Below, in pieces: positions 23,151 to 34,994 of a stretch of DNA of 64,000 bases. Source of the DNA: Lotus japonicus (Eukaryota > Streptophyta > Magnoliopsida > Fabales > Fabaceae); assembly GCF_012489685.1 (NCBI RefSeq), contig NC_080042.1, positions 51,326,066 through 51,390,065 of the forward strand. Direction: 5' to 3'. Each line of letters opens with the position of its first letter. The first letter of the stretch is position 1. Both the position numbers and the translations under genes were made by a program. Below the pieces are notes generated by a model. It did not search any database, was not told the origin of the DNA, and was given only the letters and a program-made list of their open reading frames with translations.

Positions 23151-25135
23151 TTAGGCTTGATCTTTGGCAAGGTAGGACCCCTCCTCGCGCTGCTCATAAG
23201 CATCATCCACATCGGCTTCCCTCGCCTCGAGCTCAGCCTTCAGAGAGCTAAGTTCTTGGTCCTTGGCGGCGAGGGCGACATCCTTAGCCTGCAAGGCCTG
23301 CTGCGCTTGTTTCTCTTTCTCCTTCAACTCCTCATCAAACTTGGCGATCTGCAGCTCGCAGTAACCAAGGTCGATCCTCACCTGGGCCAATTCAGTCGCA
23401 ACAGAGTCCAGCTTCTTCCCCAAGACGATCTTCTTTTTCACTGCCCCGGTCACTATCTTGTCGAGACGATCGCCGCACTTGGAGTAGGTAGTGCAGAGTT
23501 CAGCATTTTCAGCATGCAGCTTCTCTACTTCAACAGCGGAGGCCCCGTACTTCTTGAAGGCATGGGCGAAAATGCACCCGGCGTGCAGGATCGACGCCAC
23601 GCATTCCTGACCCGCGTCCTCGACCCCTTTGCTGAATACTTCCCCTTCTTGGTATTCACGATCAATACCGGAAAACATGAAGTCCACAGGATCAACGGCG
23701 TCGCGCAGCATGATGGGGCGGTCGGAGCGACTTTCGTTTTCGCCCTGGTTAGTGGGACCTTCTTTTTCGTCCTGATCAGAGCGTCCTTCTTTTTCACCAG
23801 TCCCTTGTTGAGTAGGGTTGAGGTTCCCGGTAGTTTCGGCGACTGTGTCCGGTCTTGGTGGATCAGCGAAGTCGTCGATGTTTGGTGAGTCGGTGGTGGA
23901 GATGGTTTGCGAGGAGGAGGCTTTCGGGTAGAGTTTTCTTCCCCATGGCGAGTGGTGGCGTCGGAACCAGTTGGGAAGACTTAGTCGTCTTCTTCTTGTG
24001 GGGCGACTTGTTCTTTTCATTCTTGCCATCACGCTGGTGGCGTTTCCTCTTAGCATTCTCGGTATTGAAGGTTAGTGGGAACTTAGAGGCTCTCCTTCAG
24101 CAGCAAGCTGGAGCTCGGCGTTAGTGAACTTCATTTCTTCTGCAAAAAAAAAAGGAATAAGTCAAACATTAGTAAATCAAAAAAAAAAAAAAAATTGGCG
24201 AGGTGCTTGATTTGGTGTATGACGACCTAGGTATTTTGGGGTTTTCGAGTGCCTGGCGCCCTCGATGACTTTGGAGAAGTCAAGGATAGGGAGTTGGGCG
24301 AAGAAGCCAATGATGGTTTTGTCCTCAGCGGTCAGGGATTCTACCAAGGGGTCGACGATGCTATTGGGTTTTTCCGTCCAGTAGAAAGGAAAACAGGCGG
24401 TCCCATCCCTTAGGGTGAAAAGTTCGGGGTAAGCGTGGTGAACCGCCACCATAAAATATTTGCGGGAGAAGATGGTTTTAAGCGTTCCTTTTGAAAGGAT
24501 TAAGGCATTTGCGGCCGGGGCGAGCCTTCATAGAGACCCATCCTTTGGTTTTTAGGGACTTGGCGTCTACATCTTACAGGAAGAAAAAGTGGACATGCGA
24601 TGGTGTGATTTGGATGGCGTCACAAAAGATGTCGAAGCACCGCATGAACGCCCAAGAGTTAGGATGCAGTTGGCAGGGTGCTACGTTGATGTCGGCCAAG
24701 AAGGAGCAGAAAAAAGGGCGAGAGAGAGAATTTAATTCCCAACTTATTGAATAGATATTCATAGACGAAAAAGAAGTGTTAGCGGGCTATGTCGCCGTCA
24801 GCTTTGTGAAGCCAAAGGCGATCATCTTCTCTGCAAGACGCAACACAGAGCTTCTGATTAAGGGCTTCCTTATAGCACAACACGCCGACCGCTTCAATGA
24901 GGTCGATCACTGCGTCACGGGAGGTATACTCCAAGGATTGGTCGATTCCCGACTGAGGGGGAGCCACTTGAACAGGAGTAGGGTGCGTGGAAAAGTTTGT
25001 TAGCCGGAAAGCTACAACCTCAAGAAGCTTCAGGAGAACCCCACCGGCGACAGAGGATTCTGGTGATTCCTCTAGTGTGGGTTCGCGCCCGGGGGAGTTT
25101 TGGTGGGTAGACGTGGTTTGGAGCTTGGGAGACAT
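23151..25135 (-). pseudogene. T1 antisense ORF, Transposase_28-like plus coiled coil
   Basis: A 301-codon frame at 23151-24056 ends in a Lys/Glu/Ala/Gln-rich coiled coil and corresponds to the C-terminal half of the T2 and T3 antisense proteins. Upstream on the same strand, decayed pieces to 25135 keep the N-terminal domain signature INVAPCQLHPNSWAFMRCFD (near 24640-24700). The N-terminal domain resembles the 'putative gypsy type transposon' family (Transposase_28) found in antisense ORFs of Tat elements. Its function is unknown. Stops and frameshifts break the N-terminal half. Confidence 0.75.
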
Positions 25136-25844
25136 TATGGGGGGAAAGGGGGAAGTCTGAACTTGAAAAATAAGGTACTAATGTAGAGGAAGGAGAGGAC
25201 TCACCGGGGAAGGAGGTGAACAAAGGGTAGAGGAGAGGATGGATAGCGACAGTGCTGTAGCGGAGATTTGCCGGAGGTTTGCAGGAAGAAATCAGAGAGG
25301 AGAAGAGGGGTTTCAGAAGTGGAAAATGATGAAGAAATAGGGTTTTTATAGGCTTTGGTTGACGGTTGACATCGAACGCGTGGTCGCGTGGAGTTGGTGG
25401 GGGAACTTGACCCATGATTGCAAAGAGTAAATGGTTACCTCGGGAAGACCAGGCGGCGCATTGAGGGGAAGTTAATGCGCGTGATTGGCTTGAGGCCTTT
25501 TCAGTTTCAGCTTTGAAGTGACGTGATGAGAAGTGGGAGTAGGGGCAGTTGGATTTGAAGGGGCACGATGTCTAATCTATCTTTCGTGACGTGTCACTAC
25601 CCTCGGCAGGCTTGGCCGCCACATCCGTTAATCCGATCCACCGAGTCGCCCCTCCGGCTCGCTCCACTGTGGTCGCCATTTGTGGACTTGTGGCCATGTG
25701 TGGGCGATCGTCCTAGAACTTAAACGCAATGTTTGCGACCTACGTTAAACGCATGTTTTAGTACAAAGTTAGCGTTAGGAAGCTATTTCGTTCTTTAAGA
25801 CACATTTGGCTTTCATGCTTCAAGCCCGGTGTCTTGTGGACTCC

Positions 25845-27995
25845 TGGACTGGGCGAGCCCCCATAGGGACATCGCCCAAGGGTTTCCCGCCCATTGGCGG
25901 GCTACTTAGCTAATGATCCGGGCCTTGATTGTGCGGCCCAACTTGTAACACCCTCTAAACCTCGCGTAAATATTATAGCATAAATCAGAGTAAAATGCAT
26001 AACTTAGAGGATGCCACATTTATTCTCCAGAAACATAAACCAAAACACGTGTCATGCTCATAATAAATATATAAGTTAATTTTCAACTTTGATGTCTCAA
26101 CATCATATGCATAGCACAACGGATTTATTTTCAACTCCAAAATTTAACATAATCCAAAAATAAATAAAGAGAGTTCATAAAACATCTCCTAACATCCACG
26201 TACAATACTAAACTTTTCCCCGGTGTTACATAACAGAGCATGACTCCCTTCACTAAAAGCATATCTAAAGACTAGCTCCTCCGACTATTCGCGAGAAGCT
26301 CCACTATCCTCAGTACCTGAGCGATGTCGCATAGAACATCATTCCAACAGAAGGGTAAGAACTCATATTATATGGATAAGCATAATAATAAATAATGTAA
26401 AAGCTTATCTATGTTCCACATAAATTCTTCACACTCCACCAACAAATAATAAATTATGTAATTTAATATAATTAATCAATCACACAGTTATGACAATACT
26501 CCATAATTCATGACATCAAGTAAGAAAATATTATTGTCTCCAATTACCACAACATCAAATCTCAAAAAATATCACAATTATCATTAGTTAGGATCAACAA
26601 CTCCCTAACACATATGACTCAAGTGAGATCCGTGCAAATGCCTTTGGTACCAAAGTTGTTATCCTTAGCGGTATCACCGCGTCCACTCCAGACAAATAAC
26701 CACCAATAAAGCCCTCGCTCTAGGCTTTCAAAACCACTCCAGTTTTGGGACAAGTTACTAGCCTCCACGAGAACTAGCAAACATTGCCTCTTGACAACTA
26801 TGCAGTGTATTGTGCAAAATTCAACTAACATATGCATATTCAGACCGTCTCCAAGTCTGAATTATTTTAGCATATTCATCACCAGTTCAACAATACAAGT
26901 CATCTCCAATTTCACACAACATAGCTTACATATTATCAATTACACAACTAGCAATCACAGTAACTTAGCAACTCAACACATAACATCAATTCAGAAACAA
27001 CACCATATGATGAAATTCAAAGTAACACCCTCCAAAAATTCTAATATTTTTACCATGGGTACTTTTACAAGTTTTCTAAGTCCCTGTAAATTTTCAAGTC
27101 AAAATTCAAAGTATAAAATTCAGGAAAAATCTAACACTAACAACAATTTGTGAGAAACGGGACAGCTTAACCTATCCTCACTAAAATGTATATAACTTGA
27201 GCTACAGACGTCGGAACGACGTGAAACTACTTTTATGAAGACTACTTCTTCAAGTTCGGACACTAACACAGCTCGAAAAAGGGTTCAAGAGCTCGTTAAT
27301 TTTTGCTGAGTTTTCCTTTTTCACAAATCATAACCCTAAATTCAAACTATCTACTTTCAGTTTAGAAAAAACTGCATCCTAGGGTTTCTAAATCAGGCTT
27401 TCTATCATTATCCACTATCATACCAATCCAAAGAACATGAATTCAAACCCTTACCTCTTGAAGATCAAATTCTAGGTTTTCTTCTCTTTTCTCCCCTTCT
27501 CTCTTTCACGCTTCTTTTCTTCTGCTCTGCTAAATCCTCCAATTCTCAAATTTTGATTTCTCTCTTTCTATTTCACTCCTAACCCTAAAATAGTCTTATA
27601 ATGGGTCCCACTCCCAACTACTCACTTAATTATCTAATAAAATCACTTAATCACCTTATTATATAATAAAATCTTATAATCACCTTATTATATAGTAAAA
27701 TCACCTATTTATTCAAATCACTATATAACATAATAATAATTAAAAAATTAATAAATATTCTACTAATCGGAAAATGGGGTGTTACACAACTGGCCCATTA
27801 GGGGCTAGTTAGCGCGCAGGCCCAACACCCACACCTATAAATAGGTGATGGTTACCAATTGTAAGGAACTTTTGGAGGCTCATTTGATAAATAAACTCTG
27901 GAAATTCAGTTACACACTCTCTCTAACTCTCTCTCTAGTGCAATCACACCACCCTCTAGGTACTACCCTATCACACAATGTTCGTAGCAGGAACA
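25845..27995 (+). repeat. T1 3' LTR, split by a solo LTR
   Basis: Starts TGGACTGGGCGAGCC and ends GTAGCAGGAACA. It is about 303 bp after removing the insert at 25944-27786. The TATAAATAGG box near 27836 matches that in the 5' LTR. The preceding 150 bp contain GGTGTCTTGTGGACT directly at the LTR edge, where a polypurine tract would be expected. Confidence 0.88.
25944..27786 (-). mobile_element. solo LTR with TGTAACACCC ends
   Basis: 1,843 bp with perfect terminal inverted repeats TGTAACACCC and GGGTGTTACA, flanked by CAACT (25939-25943 and 27787-27791). It is inserted in the T1 3' LTR. Minus orientation is inferred from a leader-like stretch on that strand (about 27610 down to 27450) ending in an AGGTAAGGG motif. 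The ends are those of chromovirus LTRs. No protein is encoded. Confidence 0.9.
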
Positions 27996-28000
27996 GTCAG

Positions 28001-28614
28001 ATTGAGACGAATGATGTATTATTAGCCTAAAAATTATGAGGATCTTTATGAAATAATGAAACACAAATTTGGATCACTTTGAGTAAATTAAAATGATCCA
28101 TGAACAAAGAAATGAGTAAAAACTGGGCTAAAGAAGAATTTTGAGACATTTAGAATAAATATGACCTTATCATATTGTGCATCTAAGCTAGAATAAATTA
28201 TAAGGAAAATGACTATAGTAATTATTATCATTTGAGGGAAATAACGTTTGATAGCTCATGGAGCGTTGAATTGAGCTTATCGAAAAAAGCAAAGAGTTTG
28301 ATGACTTATTTAAAATAAGAAAAACTATAATATTTATATTTTCAAAGGAGCCCTAGAAAATAAAATATTTTAAATTTAATTATCATTTAAATCATTTCCA
28401 TGATTCACAATTAAATTCAAGTCAAGAAAAATAATATGAAAATAGTAAAATATCAAAACCTCAATTAATTAATATAAGGAAAATATTCTTTAAGGTAATT
28501 CTCGTCATCGTGGCGCGAATAGTATTCAATCGCAAATAATTAATAAAATGATATGTGTTGCTATAATTTAATGGAAATTAAAAATAAATAGTCTATTTAA
28601 TTTCGGGTCTTACA
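28001..28614 (-). mobile_element. Tekay-like chromovirus LTR, right part
   Basis: Continues the LTR interrupted by T1; the outer end on the plus strand is TTTCGGGTCTTACA at 28614. The sequence is AT-rich with no ORF. Its own TSD partner lies outside the window. Confidence 0.6.
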
Positions 28615-30363
28615 CTTTCACAAGTGTGTATAAGATTTGACAGTAATAAGCTCAAGAGTATTTCCGATAGAATTTGAAGGTTCTCTGAATCTCAAGGATG
28701 AAGTTTCTTTTGACTTTTGGCTTGCAGTTTGAATGCCTAGAAGATTCAAAGAATTTGTTTGTCATTGACTCATTTAGCTTGTCTTTTGTCTTCTCTCTCT
28801 TCTTTGTTGAACGTCTCTTCTTTGTCTTCGTGTCATCTTCTTGCGTTGATATGAGAGTGGTTTCCTGAAATGCACATGATATATTTAATTAGTTCATTTC
28901 TACTCTTGAAAATTATTATCATTCAAAACATGATAGACGTTATGATTTGTGTTTGAACTTAACAAAGTCCATGTCTCTAATAACATAGGTCACATATAGC
29001 GATGATGTCGGGGCACAAGAAAGGAGGATTGAAATGTGTCTTTTAAAAACAACCTTTTAAAACAAATATTAGTTATTTGAAAAAAGGGTGATTGTGCAAC
29101 AGATAACATAACGTAACGTCTCCTTTCCCCGTGGAGACTAGTGGCCAAAGGACCAAAAAAGATAAATAACGTAAGAGAACAAAAGCAAATAACTCACACA
29201 AGAGATTTATCCCGATTCACCCTAAATCAATGGGCTACGTCCAGGCCTTGGCAATCACCAAGATTTTCCACTACTTCAGCAGAGTATCAAGGACTTCTCC
29301 TTCAAAAGTATTCTACCAGACTTTCCTCAACAAGTATTCTACATGGCTTCTCTTCACAAAGGATTTGACAGGACTTCTCCTAAATCAACATTTTTTTTTC
29401 TTCTACTTAGATTCTCTTCAGAAAGAGTGATGTAGAAATATTAAGATCTAGAAACTCTTATGTATTGCGATATAAGATATGACACTGAAATAATACAAAG
29501 AGTATTTCAAATTGAGATGATTTAACGTGTAGGATCTCTTGAGATGAAAATGAGAGTATTTTTTTACTTTAGGAGACTTTTTCTCACTTTTTCAAATCTC
29601 TCAAATTTGACTTGGTTCGTTCTACTTCTTCATATCTTAAAGTCTTCTTTTTATACTCCTTTCTCTAGGTTAAGATACGTTGTAACGTCTACACCTTTCC
29701 GTTAGTTGACCATCGAAAGACCAAACGACTATCTACTTTGCATTTAATGTTCTTGCTCGTTTGATGAACATTGGTCAGAGATATTTCCTGAAAGGTGATC
29801 CAAAACGTAGGTAGAAGTTTTGTGCAGTCAATCTTTTCTCATTCAGTGAAAGTTTGGAGTTGGTGGCAGCTTTTTAATGTGACATGTATGACAACGTTGT
29901 ACTTTCACTTTGTGGGATGTGCCTTTTGTATCTTTTAGCAACACATGCGATACACTTTGAATTATTAATTTATTTCCACGTAGGCTTCAGACATTGAGGC
30001 TTCATCAAACCAGACTCATATCCTCAACACTCCTATATTGTTCTAAATGATATATGAAAGAGAGAAGGTCAGTGCAATAAGGATAAATCTCGGGGGAGAT
30101 GAGTGTTGTTTCCCTTTTTATTAATATATTAATAGTTTAGATTTGATAATTAAAATCTATTTTGAATATAAATATCATTAGTGTACATTTTTACGAAAGT
30201 AATAACTAACTAACATCGTCACTAATACCGTCAAAAAATACTAATCACTAATATATCCTCAAATAAACTTATGTTATTCAAACATCATTAAAATTTAAAT
30301 TAATTTGGAGATTGAAATTAAATACCAAATAAATAATATAATAAAATTAAGAGAATAATTTAC
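28615..30363. other. non-coding DNA with a possible copia-like LTR remnant
   Basis: No gene is supported. Between about 29003 and 30029 the text resembles copia LTR sequence: a GGGGCACAAGAAAGGAGGATTG start and a CACACAAGAGATTTATCCCG stretch comparable to CACACAAGGATTTTATCCTG in the Sirevirus LTR. I could not find matching TSDs, so the limits are uncertain. The rest is AT-rich and featureless. Confidence 0.35.
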
Positions 30364-30870
30364 TTGATTTTTAAATATTTTATTCAAAATATAATAAATA
30401 TTAAGAAGAACTCTAAAAGAAACAAGTCGTGGAAGCTCTTAAATGAGCTCAGCCAGATGGACTCCCTCATGTCCGCAGTAAACTGCATAGGAATCTCACA
30501 TGCTTTCCGTGGATCAAATGGCATTGTTGAAAACCTTGCTAAATCAGGTTGCAATAAAAGGAAAATTCTTTGGTGGTTATCACGATCTTTGTGACTTTGA
30601 TCTTATAGTTGCACTGCTCGAATCCTTTTCTTCTGCTTTGGGCCTACTATCAAGTCTGCTTCTCGATTAGACTCCTTCATACTTTATCTTTGTTTTAGTT
30701 TCTTCCCTTACTGTTGTAGCTTCCGTTTTAATCTTTCTAGCTTGTTTTCCTTTTGGCTTTTTATGCTTTAGTAGACTATTTGTATCTCGTTTTTGGAGAA
30801 GCTACTTCCTCTTGCTCTTTGTAATGTGTGTCCCTTATTCAATATATATTATCCTTTATCTCTCAGAAAA
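30364..30870 (+). pseudogene. 5'-truncated LINE 3' end
   Basis: A short frame ends with SHAFRGSNGIVENLAKSGC and ILWWLSRSL, matching the C-terminal RNase H of plant L1-type LINEs (REANxVADxLAKxG pattern). It is followed by a T-rich 3' UTR and a short A-run at about 30864. Severe 5' truncation is normal for LINE insertions. Its 3' UTR from 30718 onward recurs at 62069, so the LINE pre-dates the DEFL duplication. Confidence 0.6.
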
Positions 30871-31713
30871 AACTATAATGACATAATATTATTAAGTTTT
30901 ACTTATGCATAAACTAATATATTACAATTATTGGCTAGTGATTTATTATTTTCTAATATTATTCTTAAAACTATTTTTAAATATTTTTTGTGGATGAAAT
31001 TATTGCTAAATTTAAATATATTACATCATTTTAATTATTGATAATTTGATAAGGAAATAACAAGGTGGCAGAATGGTAACCACCACGAAAAGGCACAACC
31101 TGTATAAAATTTCCGCTTGTTGATTTGTTTCCAAACTTTGTCAGTGTATTTTTATTTTCTTATTTAATATGAAATTATTAGATATACTTGTTGACTCGCA
31201 TTTTCATCTATAATTTGTTGTGCCTATAAGCTTTGCTTATCTATGAATTAATAAATCAAGTAATATAAAATATCTTCAAATGTATTTAAAATTTTCAAAT
31301 TCTAGTAATAATTAAATATTTTTATAGTTATTTATTAGGTTATTATTGATGGTCATCATTATCATAACATAATTTTAATACTTAAATCTTACTATTCAAA
31401 TATTTAAAGTTATAAATATAATTATAAGAATTGAATTTATTTGACTTTACTATTAACCTGAATTTATTTTAATATTACATTTAAAATTATTTTACTAAAT
31501 TATTAATTAATTAAATAATCATTCTTTTTTATTTATATATATTATTATCATACTATTTTATCAAGTTACTATTTAGCAAACTTTTTATAATTATGAATTA
31601 TAATAGAAAAACTATTATTTGAATTAAAATTATTGTAAAATTATTTTTAATTAATCTTCATTAATACTTTCTCAACCTGTTAATACTATCATATGTAGAT
31701 GTTGATCCTCTAG

Positions 31714-31721
31714 TATATATA
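31714..31721 (+). promoter_or_regulatory. TATA box of DEFL gene 1
   Basis: TATATATA lies about 65 bp upstream of the ATG at 31785 and is kept in the other two copies. The upstream 600 bp are very AT-rich and nearly identical between copies, apart from an indel near 31460 that is absent from copies 2 and 3. Confidence 0.55.
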
Positions 31722-31784
31722 TGTGTATGTGTCATGTTTGTCCTAAGTTTGTGAGGAAAACTACATAAGGTTAAATCTTTTAAA

Positions 31785-32378
31785 ATGGCTTTCCGCATCC
31801 ATCAGTTTCTTCTTTTAGGAGTTTTGTTCATTGCCTTGCTTTTCATTTCAGGTAAGAGCACAAAATGACAATATTATCTCTTGAGTTCCATTTCCAATTT
31901 ACATTTTACTAAGTCAAAATGAAAACTAATTTGGTTTATTATATTATTTGTTCTTAGTTTATCGATTGAAAAGGAATAGACACGAAATTCTGGGTTATTA
32001 GATGAGTAGGACTTAATAAGTTTGTTTTTAAATTTATTTTTCATAAGTTATAATGGTGAATCTTTACTAGGTCCTAAGATCAATCATAATTTGGTTTCAA
32101 ATGAAGAGACATTGAGAGATTTTGGGTATAATAAAAGTTGAAATAACAATAAATTGAAAATTTTCAAAAGAAAAGTAAGCAACTTTAAGTGAATAATTTT
32201 TTTATTTGTTTTGGTTGCAGGACAAGCAAATAATGTTGATGGTAATATAGGTTTTCAACCAACAAAATGCCTTGGGAAATGCACTACAAATGCAGATTGC
32301 ATTAAGTTTTGCCCTAAAAATGGCTACTGCCTTGCAAGACCAGCACAGGGATCGATTTGCTGTTGTATGAAGCAATGA
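31785..32378 (+). CDS. defensin-like cysteine-rich secreted peptide, copy 1
   Basis: Two exons, 31785-31851 and 32221-32378, with a 369-bp phase-1 GT-AG intron (G|GTAAGAGC ... TTGCAG|GA). The product is 74 residues: a hydrophobic signal peptide (about residues 1-25, ending SGQA) and a 49-residue basic mature peptide with eight cysteines spaced C-X3-C-X5-C-X3-C-X5-C-X9-C-C-C. The CX3C and C-X-C pairs and a GYC-X9-C gamma-core-like piece fit the cysteine-stabilised alpha-beta fold of DEFL peptides. One exon for the signal and one for the mature part is the usual DEFL/NCR gene structure. An AATAAA lies at 32406. A role in defence or symbiosis is only inferred from the family; it is probably secreted. 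Confidence 0.85.
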
Positions 32379-32459
32379 GTTGTATTACACTTTTTATTTC
32401 ATTATAATAAATAAAACGTGCTTTGAACTTATTAAGTGTTAGTAAAAACTTTATGTAAG

Positions 32460-33704
32460 AGTTTTGATTTTCTTACCAATGCCTACAATTTAAAATGATA
32501 TTGTCCATTCATGTACTCTCATTTAAAAAAAAATGAAGTATAGATGTTTAACTTAGTGAAGAAAGTACATGACATAAATATTTGAAAAGGTGCTGACAAA
32601 AAAATCAATATTTGATAAGGTTTATTAGCATATATTCTTATTTTTTTATTTAAAATGTCACAATTTAAATAATTACCTTGGGATTTTTTCTCGTTTAATT
32701 TGTTCGATGATCCCAAGTAAAAAGTTGAATAAAATATAAATTTAGGCTTAACAACACTATTGGTCCCTCATTTATACCCTTTTGTATAGTTTTGGTCCCT
32801 AAACTAAAAAGCTTGCATTTTTTTGTCACTCAAGTTTACCTACCTACGTTTGCAATGTTGGTCTTCCATCAAACTTCGTCCAAGATTTAACGGTTTTTGG
32901 AAGAAAAAAAATAACCGAAACCCAAAAAATCATCATATTCATCTTCTTCTTTCATCCTCTTTAACCTGAACATCTTTGTCATCTTCATCTCCATCGCCTA
33001 ACACTTAAAAAGCCCAGAAATACGTTTAAAAATTAAATAAAGTTTTAAAATACCCCAAATCATAGAAATACCCTGACCCACAGTCTCAAAGTTCATATTT
33101 GACACAAACCTTGTTCATATCTTCATCTCATCCACCAAGACCTGAACCTGACGAATCTATGAAGGACAACCAACCAAACCAAAACATGATCCGCCAATTA
33201 CCCAATCGTTCTCACTATACACTCGCTTCTCCTTCTGATTCTCTCATCAACAACCAGTTACATCACTTTCTTATTTTTATTATCTTGAGTCTTGATTAAT
33301 TCTTAATCAAAGGTTATTGTTAGATTGTACATTTTGGATGTTTCAGCTACGGAAAAGTTTCGGTGGCCATTTCAGCGTATCGATTTTGCATAAGTTGATT
33401 ACTGATTCCTTGAGTTTAATTCACATGAACATATTTAGTATGGAAATTCCCAGAACTGATGATGATACTATGTGGTAACTTTCGTGTTAAGTATTGATTT
33501 ACGGTGGAAATTTCAATTTTAGTGATTTAAAATATCATGTATCAAGAACGAAGTGAGAAGGATTCAGTGGTTACTCAAGCTAGCATTGGTGGATTTGACA
33601 ATGTAGTTAAAACATATAATCTTGCGGAATCTCTAGAAACTCGAATTGGGCTTGTATACATGCGTTCCTCAAGCACGGGTAATCTTCTCCCCATGGTATT
33701 GGTC
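32460..33704. other. non-coding spacer with dispersed repeat
   Basis: Spacer inside the duplication unit. It includes a common plant dispersed-repeat text (TTAGGCTTAACAACACTATT, TTGGTCCCTAAACTAAA) at about 32740-32900. Short frames such as 33099-33299 differ in codons between copies without selective pattern and are not called. Confidence 0.5.
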
Positions 33705-33956
33705 ACCATCGGCGTCTGAATTTTAGTATGGAGAAGAGTCCTTAATGGAAGACCAGGCCCAAGTTCCCTGGAAGGGGGCACAAGAAAGGGTAAGATCTCC
33801 GTTGTTCCTGGACCCTGTCGCACCACGAGGTGTTGTCGACGATTCGGTTTTTCAAAAATGCAGCACTAATCGGGTAGTAAATTTCGTCCAAGGCTAAATA
33901 TTGGCAAGGGACTCATGGTGAACAAGTACCGTGATGGACTAATAAAAATGACTTTA

Positions 33957-33990
<34 letters not shown>

Positions 33991-34262
33991 TGGGAAGAGG
34001 ATGAGGACTGACGATGTGTCTCGGTCATATGTGTTACGATACACGTCAGTCTGCCAATCAACTTGAGATATTGACCGATGCATATTTTGGTAGTGGGCAA
34101 AGCCCAGGCTATTGATACCGTGTGGGGACGTCATCATCATGATTGTGGATGACAGCACGCGCCGCCTTGGCGTGCTTTGACACTTACATGCTCCTGCCAT
34201 AGACCTGTTGGCTCCCCATTCAACGTGTCTTGAAACACTGACCAAGGAGTCTGACATGTGCA
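33705..34262 (+). pseudogene. 26S rRNA fragment, heavily mutated (copy 1)
   Basis: About 560 bp align by recognition to the 5' part of plant 26S rRNA. Landmarks are GGCGTCTGAATT, GGCCCAAGTTCCCTGGAA, GACCCTGTCGC, TCCAAGGCTAAATA, GAACAAGTACCG, AGAGTCAAAGAGTGCTTGAA, GACGTCATCATCATGATTG, GCACGCGCCG, CTTGAAACACTGACCAAGGA and GTCTGACATGTG. Differences from functional rRNA are mostly C to T and G to A, as expected for a methylated, unselected rDNA copy. It starts and ends abruptly. Confidence 0.85.
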
Positions 34263-34994
34263 TTTATGAACTGGTTTCCATTTTCGTACTTGCTTTTCAC
34301 GGTATTTGGTTATATATCATTTATATAGTACTATTTCATACTATTTAGTACAATGTTTATGTCTTTTTTTTTTATGTTTTTTGGTACTATAACAAATTTA
34401 CCAATTTTTCTGAATTTGTTTTCAAAATTTTAATAACTTTTTTATCAACATCCCAAATAAGTGATCCGATCAACCTGCCCGAACCAACCTAAACATCGTC
34501 GGGTTGGGTTGGTTCAGGTCCAAAGGTGAAAATTCGCGAAATCCAACTCAACCCAACAGTTTTGATTGGTTCGGATCCTGATTAGCTTAAAAATCCACCC
34601 AATCCAACTCATGTGCAGTCCTAGGCTGTGTTAGAAATAGAAGTGAGAGATATGAAGAAAAGTGTGTGGAAATGAGATGGAATAGAAATTGAGGTTTGAG
34701 TGAATCATTTCTCCAGCAAATTATTTTTCTTGATTTAGTAGTAATAGTAATTTTATGGAAATAAAATTCATATGAGTGAAGTCACCTTCCTTAATTAGTG
34801 TGCGCTTAAATTTTCATCAAACCACCCTCCTCCACCATGAATGGAAGCCTTTCCACCACCATGTCGTACAACCCAACCTTCCAATCCAACCCTACAAAAA
34901 AATCCAAGGTTTAGGTTGGTACACAGGTATAAACTGGCACATACCCATTTTTTGCATATTTCATCAAAGGATGATCTTTATTAAGTATTAACAC
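34263..34994. other. T-rich non-coding spacer
   Basis: No gene. It holds a 9-bp hairpin (GAACCAACC near 34482 with GGTTGGTTC near 34509) in a stretch of repeated Arg/Pro-like GGGTTGGGTTGG text, and the single-copy arm AAACTGGCACATACCCATTT near 34932 that becomes part of an inverted repeat after unit 2. Confidence 0.5.

Larger units (their letters stand above)
8406..27995 (+). mobile_element. T1: full-length Tat-lineage Ty3/gypsy element with six nested solo LTRs
   Basis: Bounded by 5-bp TSDs GTCAG (8401-8405 and 27996-28000) and by LTRs beginning TGGACT and ending CA. Subtracting the six nested inserts and their extra TSD copies leaves about 9.8 kb. The order is LTR, PBS, gag, protease, RT, RNase H, archaeal-type RNase H, integrase, spacer, antisense ORF, LTR. 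The second RNase H and the antisense ORF place it in the Tat lineage (family knowledge). All reading frames carry stops or frameshifts, so it cannot encode its own mobility. Confidence 0.92.

Noticed and set aside
23157..23888. 243-codon plus-strand frame
   Set aside because: It is the mirror of the T1 antisense ORF coiled-coil region; the minus-strand frame has the homologues in T2 and T3.
25681..25844. TGTGGACTTGTGG at 25681 (and 53199) as the start of the Tat 3' LTR
   Set aside because: The 5' LTR and the GTCTT-flanked solo LTR start at TGGACT; TSDs GTCAG and GTCTT fix the start at 25845 and 53423.
26619..27153. Short frames in the TGTAACACCC element
   Set aside because: Solo LTR; no recognisable protein and AT-rich composition.
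33099..33719. Short frames repeated in units 1 and 2
   Set aside because: Conserved only because the unit was duplicated; the second overlaps the start of the rRNA fragment and changes are not biased to silent sites.
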